Of a stretch of 64,000 nt of DNA, positions 26,630 to 35,005 are shown piece after piece. The notes beneath the pieces are model-generated. The model worked only from the letters and a program-made list of their open reading frames with translations. It had not been told where the DNA came from and made no database searches. Location of the stretch: positions 1,875,999-1,939,998 of the forward strand of contig CBDCUP010000022.1 of assembly GCA_965222655.1 (NCBI GenBank). Reading direction: 5' to 3'. Origin of the DNA: CAUZIZ01 sp965222655. GTDB taxonomy: Bacteria; Acidobacteriota; UBA6911; RPQK01; JAJDTT01. The position numbers were made by a program, and so were the translations under genes. Numbering within the stretch: the stretch's first letter is position 1; each line of letters begins with the position of its first letter.

Positions 26630-27883
26630 CTACAAGAAGGCCAGCAAAGGGGCGTTGTTCGCCTTCAAAGAAGCCACATAAATGGCGTCGTCGTAGGGGA
26701 CCCGGTTCTTCCAGCAGCGGTAGATTATGCGCAGCCACTTGAAGGCCAAAGAGCGCACCGCGACGTGATGATCTTTCCCTTGGCTGAGCTGCATCTGGTA
26801 GAACGCTTGCGCCCAGGGGCACCAGTGCCGGGAGTGAGCGGCGAATTCGTGAACGCCCTGGCGGACGAACTTGGGACAGGCCCAACGGTAAGACACGATG
26901 CGGGTCTTGCCACTGCTTCGCAGCAGGGGGGCGATGCCGGAGACGGTCTGTACCTCCGCGGCGCATTGGAAACGATCCCGATCCTCCCCAAAGAGAGTTA
27001 AGAGCCGCGGTCCCAGAGCCTTTCCAGAGCCGGGCAGACTGCTGAAAATGAAATGGTCGGGGTGGTGGTTGAAGAGTTCCTCGATTTTGGCATCAAACCG
27101 CTGGATGGACTCATTCAAGTGCAGGATCTGTCCCGCCAAGCTCTGAGTCATCAGGCTAGCCGCCGTCACAATGGCCGCATCGTGGGTCAGCGCCCGGGCC
27201 TGCTTGATCTCCTCCAGCTTGGAGTGCAACTTTTCGCTGCCCCCCACCCGATGGCTCTTGAGAAAGCGGCGAATCGTGGTCGGCTTGACCCGCTGCAAGG
27301 CCTCAAGGCTGGGCCAACGGTTCAGGAAATCACAGGCCGTCTTCCCTTTGAGCGGGCCGACCCATTTCAGGGCCTGAGGAAAGTAGTTCTTCAAGTTGGC
27401 GGTCCACTGATTGGTCAAGTCCGCGCGCAGATCGACCAGCTTGCGCCGTTGCTCGGACAACAGGCGCAGGGAGCGCACCTCCGGCGATTCGGGTTCCCAC
27501 AATCGAATCCGTTCCCGATGCTTGAGCAGGTAGTCCAGCACCAGATCCGCATCCCTCGGGTCGTCTTTGCCTCCACTGGGATAGAAGGCTCCACGGTAGC
27601 GGCTCAAGGACTTCGGGTTGATCGGGTAGATCAACACAAAATCGTAATCCATCAGCGCATACAGCAGCGCTCCCCGGCTCTGTTCGACGGCGATCGCGAC
27701 CCAGCCGCCTCCGCTCCTTTCTCTCAGCCCGTTGATCCAGCTCTGCAGGGCCTCCGGTGTTTGTTTGACGTCGCCGGTCTCGATTTCGCTCGAGCCCGAC
27801 ATCCGCAGCGCGTAGGCATGCTCTTGGTCGGCCCAGTCCAGGCCCACCCACACTCCAATGGTCTGCTCCTCAATCGGCTTCAT
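26630..27883 (-). CDS. IS110-family DEDD/serine recombinase
   Basis: This is a 417-residue transposase. The N-terminal RuvC-like DEDD domain has Asp in VGLDWADQEH (near residue 16), Glu in IAVEQSRGALL and the Asp pair in GGKDDPRDADLV. A coiled helical region follows. The C-terminal Tnp20 domain has SSLPGSGKALGPRLL and TVSGIAPLLRSSGKT, the latter in the region of the catalytic Ser. The enzyme joins donor and target DNA under the direction of the bridge RNA. No frameshift is seen, so it may be functional. Confidence 0.92.
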   Translation of the reverse strand: MKPIEEQTIGVWVGLDWADQEHAYALRMSGSSEIETGDVKQTPEALQSWINGLRERSGGGWVAIAVEQSRGALLYALMDYDFVLIYPINPKSLSRYRGAFYPSGGKDDPRDADLVLDYLLKHRERIRLWEPESPEVRSLRLLSEQRRKLVDLRADLTNQWTANLKNYFPQALKWVGPLKGKTACDFLNRWPSLEALQRVKPTTIRRFLKSHRVGGSEKLHSKLEEIKQARALTHDAAIVTAASLMTQSLAGQILHLNESIQRFDAKIEELFNHHPDHFIFSSLPGSGKALGPRLLTLFGEDRDRFQCAAEVQTVSGIAPLLRSSGKTRIVSYRWACPKFVRQGVHEFAAHSRHWCPWAQAFYQMQLSQGKDHHVAVRSLAFKWLRIIYRCWKNRVPYDDAIYVASLKANNAPLLAFL

Positions 27884-27920
27884 GGCTCCTCTCCCCTTCT
27901 CTGGTGTTTCGTCGGACGCA

Positions 27921-28092
27921 AACCGGGGGCGGCGAATTCCTTATAGAAGTCCTCCTGAGCGGACAGCATCTGAGTATTCGTCCAAATCCGGCCCAGGGTC
28001 CGTCCGAAAGTCTGGGCTTAATCGTCCTCCCGATAAGGGTTGGCATTCGTGACGGACCCGAGCGTCCTGGGAGTCGACTATCGAGCTCCCGA
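27921..28092 (-). ncRNA. Candidate IS110 bridge RNA with matched guides
   Basis: Read on the minus strand from high to low coordinates: a 5' hairpin (28,069-28,090, arms GGGAG/CTCCC); a target-binding loop closed by GGGTCCGTC/GACGGACCC (27,996-28,004 and 28,051-28,059); and a donor-binding loop closed by GGCGAAT/ATTCGTC-type pairs. In the target loop the RNA reads GCCAACCCT (28,036-28,044), identical to the left target, and AAGCCCAG (28,012-28,019), complementary to CTGGGCT of the right target. In the donor loop it reads CTCAGATG-CT (27,965-27,974), like the element's right end, and CTATAAG (27,940-27,946), complementary to the CTTATAG left end. Order and polarity are those known for IS621. 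Confidence 0.82.
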
Positions 28093-28217
28093 CTCCACAC
28101 TTTTGCACACCATCCACACCTTCCACAAAGAAAGAAAAAAGTAGCAAAAAAGAAAGAAAGGCGGCTACGGCTACTTGCCGCTCCCATCTTCCCGATCTCA
28201 GTACCTTCCCAACTATA

Positions 28218-28500
28218 AGGGTTGGCGACGCGGAGCGAAGCGAGCTACCCTGGGTCAAGGTCGTTCAAGAAAATGTGCTACCCCGAGGGGGTTATTGCCG
28301 ACCGGAAACGCGTTGGCAATAACGCTTTCAGCGTAGAACAGGCAGGGGGCTTGAACCCAGGGTAGCTCGCTTCGCATTGCAACCCTGGGCTACGCGCAGT
28401 AACGCCTTCGGCGTAGGGGATGCCTCCTGAAATCAGGCAAGGTTTTGTTCTCGAAGAGGGCCAGCGCTGTCTGGGGGCGGGACTATTGAATAAAACTTGC
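28218..28500. repeat. Mosaic repeat, module C (right part)
   Basis: From AGGGTTGGCGACGCGGAGCG this matches the inverse of 62,940-63,205 almost base for base: TAGCTCGCTTCGC arms, GGTTATTGCCGACCGGAAAC, GGCAATAACGCTTTCAGCG and the end GATGCCTCCTGAAATC. It then carries the shared linker GGGGCGGGACT. It fills the gap before the MFS gene. Confidence 0.82.
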
Positions 28501-28538
28501 CGAAGCTTGGGGCTTCATTGTGTACTATCCGTAAGGTC

Positions 28539-29870
28539 ATGGACGAGAGATCGGACAAGAGGGTATTCGCAGCAGTCCCTTCGAAAATTCCCCTCTTCCC
28601 AGTCCTGCTGGTCAGTTTTATCGGCTCTCTCGGTTTTAGCATCGTCTTGCCCTTCCTGGTGTTCGTCGTCCTGAAGTTCGGAGGCAACCCCGTCGTCTAT
28701 GGGTTGGTAGGAGCCACATATCCGGCTCTTCAGCTCCTTGGTGCACCGCTTCTGGGCCGCTGGTCAGACCGCTATGGCCGAAAGAGGACCCTGCTGATCA
28801 GCCAGGTGGGAACTCTGCTCTCCTGGGGCATCTTCGCCGCTGCCCTATTTCTTCCTCGGACTGTTCTCGCGAGTGTCGAGTCTCCCCTCTTAGGCAGCTT
28901 CACCCTGACGCTTCCGTTGGCGTTGGTTTTTGTGGCTCGGGCCCTGGACGGTCTCACGGGCGGCAATGTCTCGGTTGCCAATGCCTACGTTGCTGACATC
29001 ACCTCGGAAGAAGAGCGCAGCCGGAGTTTCGGCCGCATGGGTGTCGCCTCGAACCTGGGCTTCATCGTTGGTCCAGCTCTGGCAGCATTGCTGGGAGCAA
29101 CGGCTCAGGGTGAGCGTCTCCCTATTTTTGCAGCTCTCCTCATTTCGCTCGTGGCCACCGTTCTCATTGCGGTACGGTTGCCGGAGTCGAACCCCTGTGC
29201 CCTCGAGCACGGCCCGAAGGTCGCCGACCTGAATCGGGTCTTCGGGCATGAACACAAGGCCTGTGTTGAGTTTCAGGACGGCAATAGTGTCAAGCTCAGA
29301 GACGCATTGAATAGGCCGGGCATGGCGTCCATCCTGGCGCTCTACTTCGTGGTGTTCCTTGGATTCAACTTCTTCTACACGACATTTCCAGTACATGCTG
29401 TTGGGGTCCTCAGCTGGACAGTCATCGACACCGGAGTGTTTTTTGCTACTCTCAGCTTCTTCCTGGTGCTGGTACAAGGTCCCGTTCTGGAACAGCTTTC
29501 CAAGTCGTTCTCCGAGGATCGACTGATCCTCATCGGTAGTCTGATTCTGGGTAGTAACTTTCTGCTGATGTTGTCACACCATGTTGGTGTCATCTACACG
29601 GCGGCGGCGCTCTTTGCTTTGGGCAACGGAATCATGTGGCCTTCGGTATTGTCGCTGCTCTCGAAACTAGCTGGAGAGCGATATCAGGGTGTGGTTCAAG
29701 GTTTTGCCGGTGGAATCGGTGGCCTCGCCAGCGTCCTTGGCCTCGTCCTTGGAGGTCTCCTCTACGAAAGAATCGGAGGGATGACCTTCGCGGTATCAGC
29801 AGGACTCATCTATCTGAGCTCCGTGATTTCCTTACGGCTACTCTCGTTTGCCAAACGGGCTCGAAAGTAA
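28539..29870 (+). CDS. MFS efflux transporter, TetA-like
   Basis: The start at 28,539 (MDERSDKRVF) puts a short cytoplasmic tail before the first membrane helix; an upstream ATG at 28,497 lies in repeat-derived sequence. The protein has about 443 residues and 12 hydrophobic segments. The loop 2-3 motif GRWSDRYGRKRTLLISQVG is the MFS signature. The region LDGLTGGNVSVANAYVADIT is motif C-like, typical of drug:H+ antiporters such as TetA. There is an insertion in the central loop (about residues 225-265). The substrate is unknown. A truncated lipoprotein-like gene follows 43 bases downstream. Confidence 0.85.
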   Translation: MDERSDKRVFAAVPSKIPLFPVLLVSFIGSLGFSIVLPFLVFVVLKFGGNPVVYGLVGATYPALQLLGAPLLGRWSDRYGRKRTLLISQVGTLLSWGIFAAALFLPRTVLASVESPLLGSFTLTLPLALVFVARALDGLTGGNVSVANAYVADITSEEERSRSFGRMGVASNLGFIVGPALAALLGATAQGERLPIFAALLISLVATVLIAVRLPESNPCALEHGPKVADLNRVFGHEHKACVEFQDGNSVKLRDALNRPGMASILALYFVVFLGFNFFYTTFPVHAVGVLSWTVIDTGVFFATLSFFLVLVQGPVLEQLSKSFSEDRLILIGSLILGSNFLLMLSHHVGVIYTAAALFALGNGIMWPSVLSLLSKLAGERYQGVVQGFAGGIGGLASVLGLVLGGLLYERIGGMTFAVSAGLIYLSSVISLRLLSFAKRARK

Positions 29871-29913
29871 TGAGTGTATTCTCGAAGTCCGGCAGAGGGG
29901 GAGTCTGAAAAGA

Positions 29914-30105
29914 ATGTTCTCCAGAATAGTTCTAATGACTGTGCTGAGCCTCTGGGCCACCCCTTGTTCGAAAGAAAGCGAAGAACCTTCTCGCAGCGAA
30001 GTCGAGACCAGACAATTTAGAGTAGGCACTACGTGCCGACGGCCCCTGGCCGTAAAAGGTAGTTTTGGGACGTGGCAGCCGAGGACGGAAAGGGAGGCTA
30101 CTTGA
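29914..30105 (+). pseudogene. Lipoprotein-like gene cut by the IS91 element
   Basis: An ATG at 29,914 opens a frame with a signal-like start (MFSRIVLMTVLSLWATPC) and then KESEEPSRSEVETRQFR. The Cys may be a lipid attachment site, though the lipobox is not canonical. After about 30,020 the codons look foreign (CRRPLAVKG...) and the frame runs into the region in front of the IS91 transposase, so the original gene probably lost its 3' part to that insertion. No matching remainder is clear on the far side. Confidence 0.4.
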
Positions 30106-30138
30106 CACGCTTGCTGGTGGAGAGGAGCATCGCTGCCC

Positions 30139-31452
30139 ATGAGCCGGTGGGGCGGTCCGATCGCCATCGCGGAGATCCTCTTGACGAGCAACAACTTCCA
30201 GCGCTACATCGCCTGGAAAGGGGGACAGGTGCGGCGGGCAGTCCACCACCATGTCTCCCGGATGCTGTCGTGCCGGACCGCGAAACTGGGGCTGCATTTG
30301 TTTGGGTGCTCCAACTGTCCTACCGTCAAGGTCGTACCCCACAGCTGCAAATCGGTCTTCTGTTCCAGCTGCGGGAAGGTCCGCACCGACCAGTGGTGCG
30401 ACGAGCTCCTCTCGGATCTCCTGGAGGTGCCCTATCGGCACTTGGTCTTCACCCTGCCGTGGGAGCTGCGGCTGGTGATCCAGGACAACCGTCGGGTCCT
30501 GCTCAACGTGTTGTTTCGAGCCGCCGCGGATGCTGTCTTGAGTCTCAGCGGGCAGGGACCCACCCCACGAGGGCGCAAGAGCCAGCCCTGGCTGGCGGCC
30601 AGACGTCCAAGCCGGCGCTACTTGCCAGGCCTGATCATCGTCTTGCACACCTTCGGGTCCGACCTCAAATGGAACCCCCATCTCCATATGATCGTCACCG
30701 CCGGAGGGCTCAACGGCGCCGGCGATCGCTGGCAGGCCGCCCCCCAACGCTATCTCGTCCCGGCCCCCCTGCTGGCTACGGAGTGGAAGTTGAACGTCCT
30801 CCACGGAGTGCGCCGCGCTCACCAGTCCCAGCCCCTGGTGCGTCGCCGGCTTCGAAGCGACCCCCGACGCCGGATCGAGGTGGACAAGCTCTTGGGGCAC
30901 ATTCGCAAGAAGCGCTGGCATATCCTCATCGGTCCGTCGTTGAAAAGTGCCGACCAAGCCGTCCGTTACGCCTGCCGTTATACCAAGCGGCCCGTGATTG
31001 CCGAAGGGCGCATTATCAAGTTCGCTCAGGGCCACGTGACCTTTCGTTTCAAGGACTATCATCAGGACCGGAAGATCCGAGTCCGAAAACTCCCCGTGTT
31101 GACCTTCATTGACCGTTTGGTTCAACACCTGCCGGAGGTCGGGTTTCGACAAGTCCGTCACTATGGGTTATTCTCGAACATCAAACGCACCAAGCTCCTG
31201 AAGAGGGCTCGTCAACTTTTAGCCCAGAGGAAAAAACGCCGTTCCAAGCCCCAGACGTGGGAGCAGAGGCGCCAGGCAGCGGGGGACAGGAAGCCTCTTT
31301 CTTGCCCGCGATGTGGCCATCCGATGGAGCTTTGGTGCCTTTTATTCGGACCACCCCGTATGATCGCGCAACTGCTTGGGATCGAACCACAGACAAAGGT
31401 CCCTCCCAATCTCTTGCTGACTCGATCACAGGTCTTAGCTGTCATGATTTGA
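30139..31452 (+). CDS. IS91-family HUH transposase
   Basis: This is a 437-residue rolling-circle transposase. An N-terminal Cys cluster (FGCSNC, CKSVFCSSCGK) resembles the zinc finger of the family. The HUH metal site is WNPHLHMIVTAGG. The candidate nucleophile Tyr lies in RYACRYTKRPVI. Another Cys pair (CPRCGHPM) is near the C terminus. The gene has no frameshift. The 5' and 3' ends of the element (terIS, oriIS) could not be fixed; small GC-rich hairpins GGCAC/GTGCC and ACGGCC/GGCCGT at about 30,027-30,054 could belong to the 5' end. Confidence 0.88.
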   Translation: MSRWGGPIAIAEILLTSNNFQRYIAWKGGQVRRAVHHHVSRMLSCRTAKLGLHLFGCSNCPTVKVVPHSCKSVFCSSCGKVRTDQWCDELLSDLLEVPYRHLVFTLPWELRLVIQDNRRVLLNVLFRAAADAVLSLSGQGPTPRGRKSQPWLAARRPSRRYLPGLIIVLHTFGSDLKWNPHLHMIVTAGGLNGAGDRWQAAPQRYLVPAPLLATEWKLNVLHGVRRAHQSQPLVRRRLRSDPRRRIEVDKLLGHIRKKRWHILIGPSLKSADQAVRYACRYTKRPVIAEGRIIKFAQGHVTFRFKDYHQDRKIRVRKLPVLTFIDRLVQHLPEVGFRQVRHYGLFSNIKRTKLLKRARQLLAQRKKRRSKPQTWEQRRQAAGDRKPLSCPRCGHPMELWCLLFGPPRMIAQLLGIEPQTKVPPNLLLTRSQVLAVMI

Positions 31453-31640
31453 CTATTACAGCTCGCTTCGCTTCGCTATCGAAATTCCGAGACTGTTAAG
31501 TTGAGCCTTTGGGATACCGATTATTCCATGGTCCGCACCCGGATCTACCATCTCACCAACGATCAGCTTTCCATCACGGTTGGTGGACTTCAGCGTGACC
31601 GGCCTTTCGATCTGAATGAAGCCCCAGCTGGCAGCGAGAC
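31453..31640. other. Non-coding stretch, possible gene remnant
   Basis: The minus strand is open across 31,456-31,630 and reads WGFIQIERPVTLKSTNRDGK, then LIVGEMVDPGADHGIIGIPK. Codon third positions look protein-like, but I recognise no domain, and the end of the frame is read from the IS91 flank. It may be the 3' part of a gene broken by the IS91 insertion. Confidence 0.3.
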
Positions 31641-31830
31641 TGAGCTGCAGCTTCATTTGGTGCCTACGGTTGGCGGAGGTGGGTTCGGTCTCCAGGCCGA
31701 AGTCTTCCGCTTTCGAGCCATTCAGCTCGAAGCTCCTTCGAGCCATTCAGCTCGAAGCACGGCGGCTTGGAGACCGTAGCCATGTCCTCGCGGCTGAAGT
31801 TTTCTTTCCTGTACGATCCTGCGCAACCGC
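31641..31830. repeat. Palindromic repeat, module A (copy 5)
   Basis: The copy shows GGTTCGGTCTCCAGGCCGAA and CACGGCGGCTTGGAGACCGT arms, with an internal direct duplication of TCGAGCCATTCAGCTCGAAG, and the shared end TGAAGTTTTCTTTCCTGTAC. It is inverted relative to most other copies. Confidence 0.7.
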
Positions 31831-31912
31831 CCGAAACTCGTATTGATGTCGGCGTCAGCGAACCCTAGACTGGAGTTGTCCACGATGACAGATCCAATCA
31901 AGGGGGCGGAAG

Positions 31913-33787
31913 ATGAGCAAGACGATCCGATTGACGACGGGCCAGGCGCTCGCTAGATTTCTGCAGAACCAGTACAGCCAGCGGGACGGAAAGCGGCAGC
32001 GGTTGATTCCCGCGATGTTCGGCATCTTCGGCCATGGGAACCTCTCTGGGATCGGCCAGGGTCTCATGGAATACGGCAGCGAGATCAAGTTCTATCAGCC
32101 CTTCCACGAACAGAGCATGGTGCATGCCGCGGTCGCCTACGCCCGGGCGAAGCGGCGACTGTCGACGTTTGCGTGCACGTCCTCGATTGGTCCAGGTACG
32201 GCCAACCTCTACACCGGAGCCGCCGGGGCGACAATCAATCGAGTTCCTGTCCTGCTCCTCCCCTCCGACCACTATGCAACTCGTCGCCAGGGCGTCGTGC
32301 TGCAACAGCTCGAGCACCCTGTGAGCCCGGACATCGGGGTAGCGGATGGTCTACGCACGGTAAGCACGTACTTCGATAAGATCACTCGTCCGGAACAGAT
32401 CATCTCATCGCTTCTGGACGCCATGCGGACGCTCACGAGCCCGGCCGATGCCGGTGCCGTCACCCTTTCAATCTGTCAGGGTGTACAGGCCGAAGCGTTT
32501 GACTATCCCGAGGACTTCTTCAATCCACGGACCTGGCGTGTTGAGCGCCGACCGCCCGAGCCCGAGGCCATTGGCGACGTCGTCGCATTGCTGAAGCAAG
32601 CCCGGCAGCCCGTCATCGTTTCCGGCGGCGGCGTTTACTACTCTGAGGCGGAAGCCGAGCTTCAAGCGTTCGTCGAAGAGTTCGGCGTTCCGGTGGTGGA
32701 GACATTCGCCGGCAAAGGCACGATCCCAGGGGACTCCGAGCTCGCTCTCGGTGGGATGGGGATGTGTGGAACCTCGGCTGCGAACTCGATTGTTGCCCAG
32801 GCGGATCTTGTTCTCGCAATAGGTACACGTCTCGCGGACACCCTTACGTGTTCGCAGTCGATCTTCCGCAACCCCAAGGTACGGTTTGCGTCGATCAACG
32901 TTAGCAGTCGAGATACCGTAAAGCAGGCCGCTCTGCCGGTACTGGCGGATGCCAGGCTGGCTTTGCTCGAACTCTCGGACGCGGCGCGCGAAGCCGGGGT
33001 GAAGACGAACCCCGCATGGTTGGAAGGGGCACATAAGGCGAAGACCGCCTGGACGAATGAGGTCGCTCCCTCGATTGCGGCACCCGAGAAGGGGACGCTG
33101 ACGCAGAGTCAGGCGCTTGCAATCGTCAACTCGGAGGTCGGCGAGAATTCGATCGTCGCCGCGGCGGCGGGGAGCCTACCGGGCGATCTGCACAAACTCT
33201 GGAACACCACCGGAGGAAAGTACGTCCAAAACGAGTTCGGATTTTCCTGCATGACCTACGAGATTCCCGCGGGAATTGGCATCGCGATTTCCCAGGAATA
33301 CTCGGAAGTGTGCGTGTGCATCGGAGACGGAACCTATCTCATGAACATGAGCCCGTTGCTGACCGCCGTCCGGGAGAACCTCGATCTGACGGTCGTCATT
33401 TTTATCAACGACGGCTATCAGATTATCCGCGACCTGCAGGTAGCTACCACCGGCGACGGCTTTGGGACGGAGTTCCGGGCGCGCAACGGCGGCCGTGACC
33501 AGAGTGGTGAGTACCTTCAGATCGACTACGTGAGGAACGTCGAGAGTCTCGGTGCCAAGGTATTCCCAGCGATCGACGCGCCGAGTCTGCGCGAAGCCCT
33601 GCGCTCTGCACGGCAGCAGAAAGGTCCCGCCGTCGTCACGATCGTGGTAGACCGACACACCACTTCCATCCCTGGGAAGTACGCGTGGTGGGACATCGCA
33701 CCGCCCGAAGTCTCGAATGATTCGGAGGTGCAGAAACTAAGAGACGAGCACGATAGAGGCGCTCAGAGCATTCGCTACCACCTCTGA
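31913..33787 (+). CDS. iolD: 3D-(3,5/4)-trihydroxycyclohexane-1,2-dione acylhydrolase
   Basis: This is a 624-residue thiamine-diphosphate enzyme. The start has GGGGGCGGAAG just upstream. The N-terminal Pyr domain has TIRLTTGQALARFLQNQY, GIFGHGNLSGIG and the cofactor-activating Glu region PFHEQSMVHAAVAYA. The C-terminal PP domain has the GDG...N motif as CIGDGTYLMNMSP and IFINDGYQ. These match IolD, which opens the ring of the inositol-derived diketone to 5-deoxyglucuronate in myo-inositol catabolism. No other iol gene is in the window, so here it stands alone. It is flanked on both sides by palindromic repeats. Confidence 0.92.
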   Translation: MSKTIRLTTGQALARFLQNQYSQRDGKRQRLIPAMFGIFGHGNLSGIGQGLMEYGSEIKFYQPFHEQSMVHAAVAYARAKRRLSTFACTSSIGPGTANLYTGAAGATINRVPVLLLPSDHYATRRQGVVLQQLEHPVSPDIGVADGLRTVSTYFDKITRPEQIISSLLDAMRTLTSPADAGAVTLSICQGVQAEAFDYPEDFFNPRTWRVERRPPEPEAIGDVVALLKQARQPVIVSGGGVYYSEAEAELQAFVEEFGVPVVETFAGKGTIPGDSELALGGMGMCGTSAANSIVAQADLVLAIGTRLADTLTCSQSIFRNPKVRFASINVSSRDTVKQAALPVLADARLALLELSDAAREAGVKTNPAWLEGAHKAKTAWTNEVAPSIAAPEKGTLTQSQALAIVNSEVGENSIVAAAAGSLPGDLHKLWNTTGGKYVQNEFGFSCMTYEIPAGIGIAISQEYSEVCVCIGDGTYLMNMSPLLTAVRENLDLTVVIFINDGYQIIRDLQVATTGDGFGTEFRARNGGRDQSGEYLQIDYVRNVESLGAKVFPAIDAPSLREALRSARQQKGPAVVTIVVDRHTTSIPGKYAWWDIAPPEVSNDSEVQKLRDEHDRGAQSIRYHL

Positions 33788-34110
33788 CCTGAAACCTGGA
33801 CGTGGCGGCGGTCTCCAGGCCGCCCTGCGACGAGCCAAGAGGTTCGAGGGAAGAATACTTCGGCCTGGAGACCGAAGCCACGTCCGAGTTTCAGCTTAGT
33901 CTCGCCCCCACCGAGTTGGCCTCATTCGAGAAAGAAACTTTCGTCATTTCTAGCTACGAACATCGAGAGCTGAGTGACGCTTGTAGCACGGGCACTCCTG
34001 CCCGTCGGTGTCCTCGACGGACAAGAGTGCCCGTGCTACAGGTCACTGCTCTGTCATTTGGCGGGGCCTGCATGATCTCCTGGCCAAATGAGTTTCAGCT
34101 TAGGGGTGAG
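33785..34110. repeat. Mosaic repeat, module A plus inverted module B
   Basis: GTGGCGGCGGTCTCCAGGCC with CGGCCTGGAGACCGAAGCCA forms module A. It is followed by the linker CTCATTCGAGAAAGAAACTT and the uninterrupted site TTTCTAGCTACGAACATCGA. Module B follows: CTTGTAGCACGGGCACTCCT and its inverse GTGCCCGTGCTAC. This copy gives the empty-site sequence for the insertion sequence at 3,297-4,976. Confidence 0.8.
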
Positions 34111-34129
34111 CCCCCGGCCCTGGCGATAG

Positions 34130-35005
34130 CTAGCGATTCAGCTCGACGATGTAGGCGCGGAGAGATTTGAGGCTGGAAAGATAATCGTCGTGTGGAAATT
34201 GGCTTCGATAATCGCTGTCGGCGAATCCCTTGCCTACCAGGACCAAAGGGATCCGGTAGTTATTCGCCACCTCGTAGAGACTGTCGAAATGGTCCAGCAG
34301 AGAGGGCTCTTGTTGTTTCGAAGAGGCCACACAGACCAGGTTGACGGGTTCTTGCTCCACCATTGTGGCCATTGCATCCAGGGGGACATTCTCACCTAGT
34401 TTGAGACATTCCCAACCTTCGACCTCCAAGGTTCGGGCGATGGCGTTGATGGACTGGTTACACATGTTCTCGGGAGCTCCGCAGAGACCTGTCTTGCCGT
34501 TGAGACGGCGTCGGATGACCCGGGGGAAGAAGCTGTACATGGCCTCTTCCAGGTTGCTTCCAACCAGCCTTTCCTGGCCTTTGACGAGCTTCCCCGTCAA
34601 GACCGCCTCCTGCGCGGTTTCTGCCAAGGGAATAATCACGTCGTCATAGAGTTCCACCAGGGTCATTCCCCTGATGTAGAGGCGCTCCAGGAGATCCTTG
34701 ATCCTGACACTCTGGTTCTGGATGGCCAGATAAAGGATCGAATCCCGCACCTTGTCCAGCTTCTTTTGATTGACGTTGACCTCGATGTCCGGATCCTCCC
34801 AGGGCGCGAAAGTCAGGAGACCGGTTCCTTCGAACCTGTGTTTGGTCTGGAAGTCCCGAATGTCCTGGACCTGGAATCGGCGATGACCGCCAGGCGTTCG
34901 CTGGCAATGGAGCTGACCTGCGTCCGCCCAGCGCTTGATCGTGGATTCGCTCAGATTCCACATCTGGGCAAGTTCGCGGGTGGAATAGGTCCTCTCGTCG
35001 GACAT
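34130..35005 (-). CDS. MerR-type regulator with degenerate B12-binding-like domain
   Basis: This is a 291-residue protein. The N-terminal MerR helix-turn-helix is TYSTRELAQMWNLSESTIKR, with GQLHCQRTPGGHRRF in the wing. A helical cap follows (about residues 85-165; LYIRGMTLVELYDDVIIPLA), as in CarH/LitR. The last domain has a Rossmann-like order (LEVEGWECLKLGENVP, LVCVASS, IPLVLVGKGF). In B12-binding relatives DxHxxG precedes the first helix; here the equivalent stretch reads APENMCNQS, with no His. So the cobalamin lower ligand is missing, and another signal, perhaps redox through the two nearby Cys, may be sensed. The gene stands alone between repeats; no target operator was identified. Confidence 0.8.
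   Translation of the reverse strand: MSDERTYSTRELAQMWNLSESTIKRWADAGQLHCQRTPGGHRRFQVQDIRDFQTKHRFEGTGLLTFAPWEDPDIEVNVNQKKLDKVRDSILYLAIQNQSVRIKDLLERLYIRGMTLVELYDDVIIPLAETAQEAVLTGKLVKGQERLVGSNLEEAMYSFFPRVIRRRLNGKTGLCGAPENMCNQSINAIARTLEVEGWECLKLGENVPLDAMATMVEQEPVNLVCVASSKQQEPSLLDHFDSLYEVANNYRIPLVLVGKGFADSDYRSQFPHDDYLSSLKSLRAYIVELNR

Larger units (their letters stand above)
26551..28217 (-). mobile_element. IS110-family insertion sequence with bridge RNA
   Basis: The left flank ends GAGTAGCCCAG and the right flank starts AGGGTTGGCGACG. The unoccupied repeat at 63,188-63,212 (opposite strand) reads the two flanks joined with a single AG, which is CT on the transposase strand. So one CT core lies at each end of the element and no larger duplication is present, as known for the IS110/IS621 group. 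The transposase occupies 26,630-27,883. The long non-coding end upstream of it (27,884-28,217) holds the bridge RNA. Confidence 0.88.
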
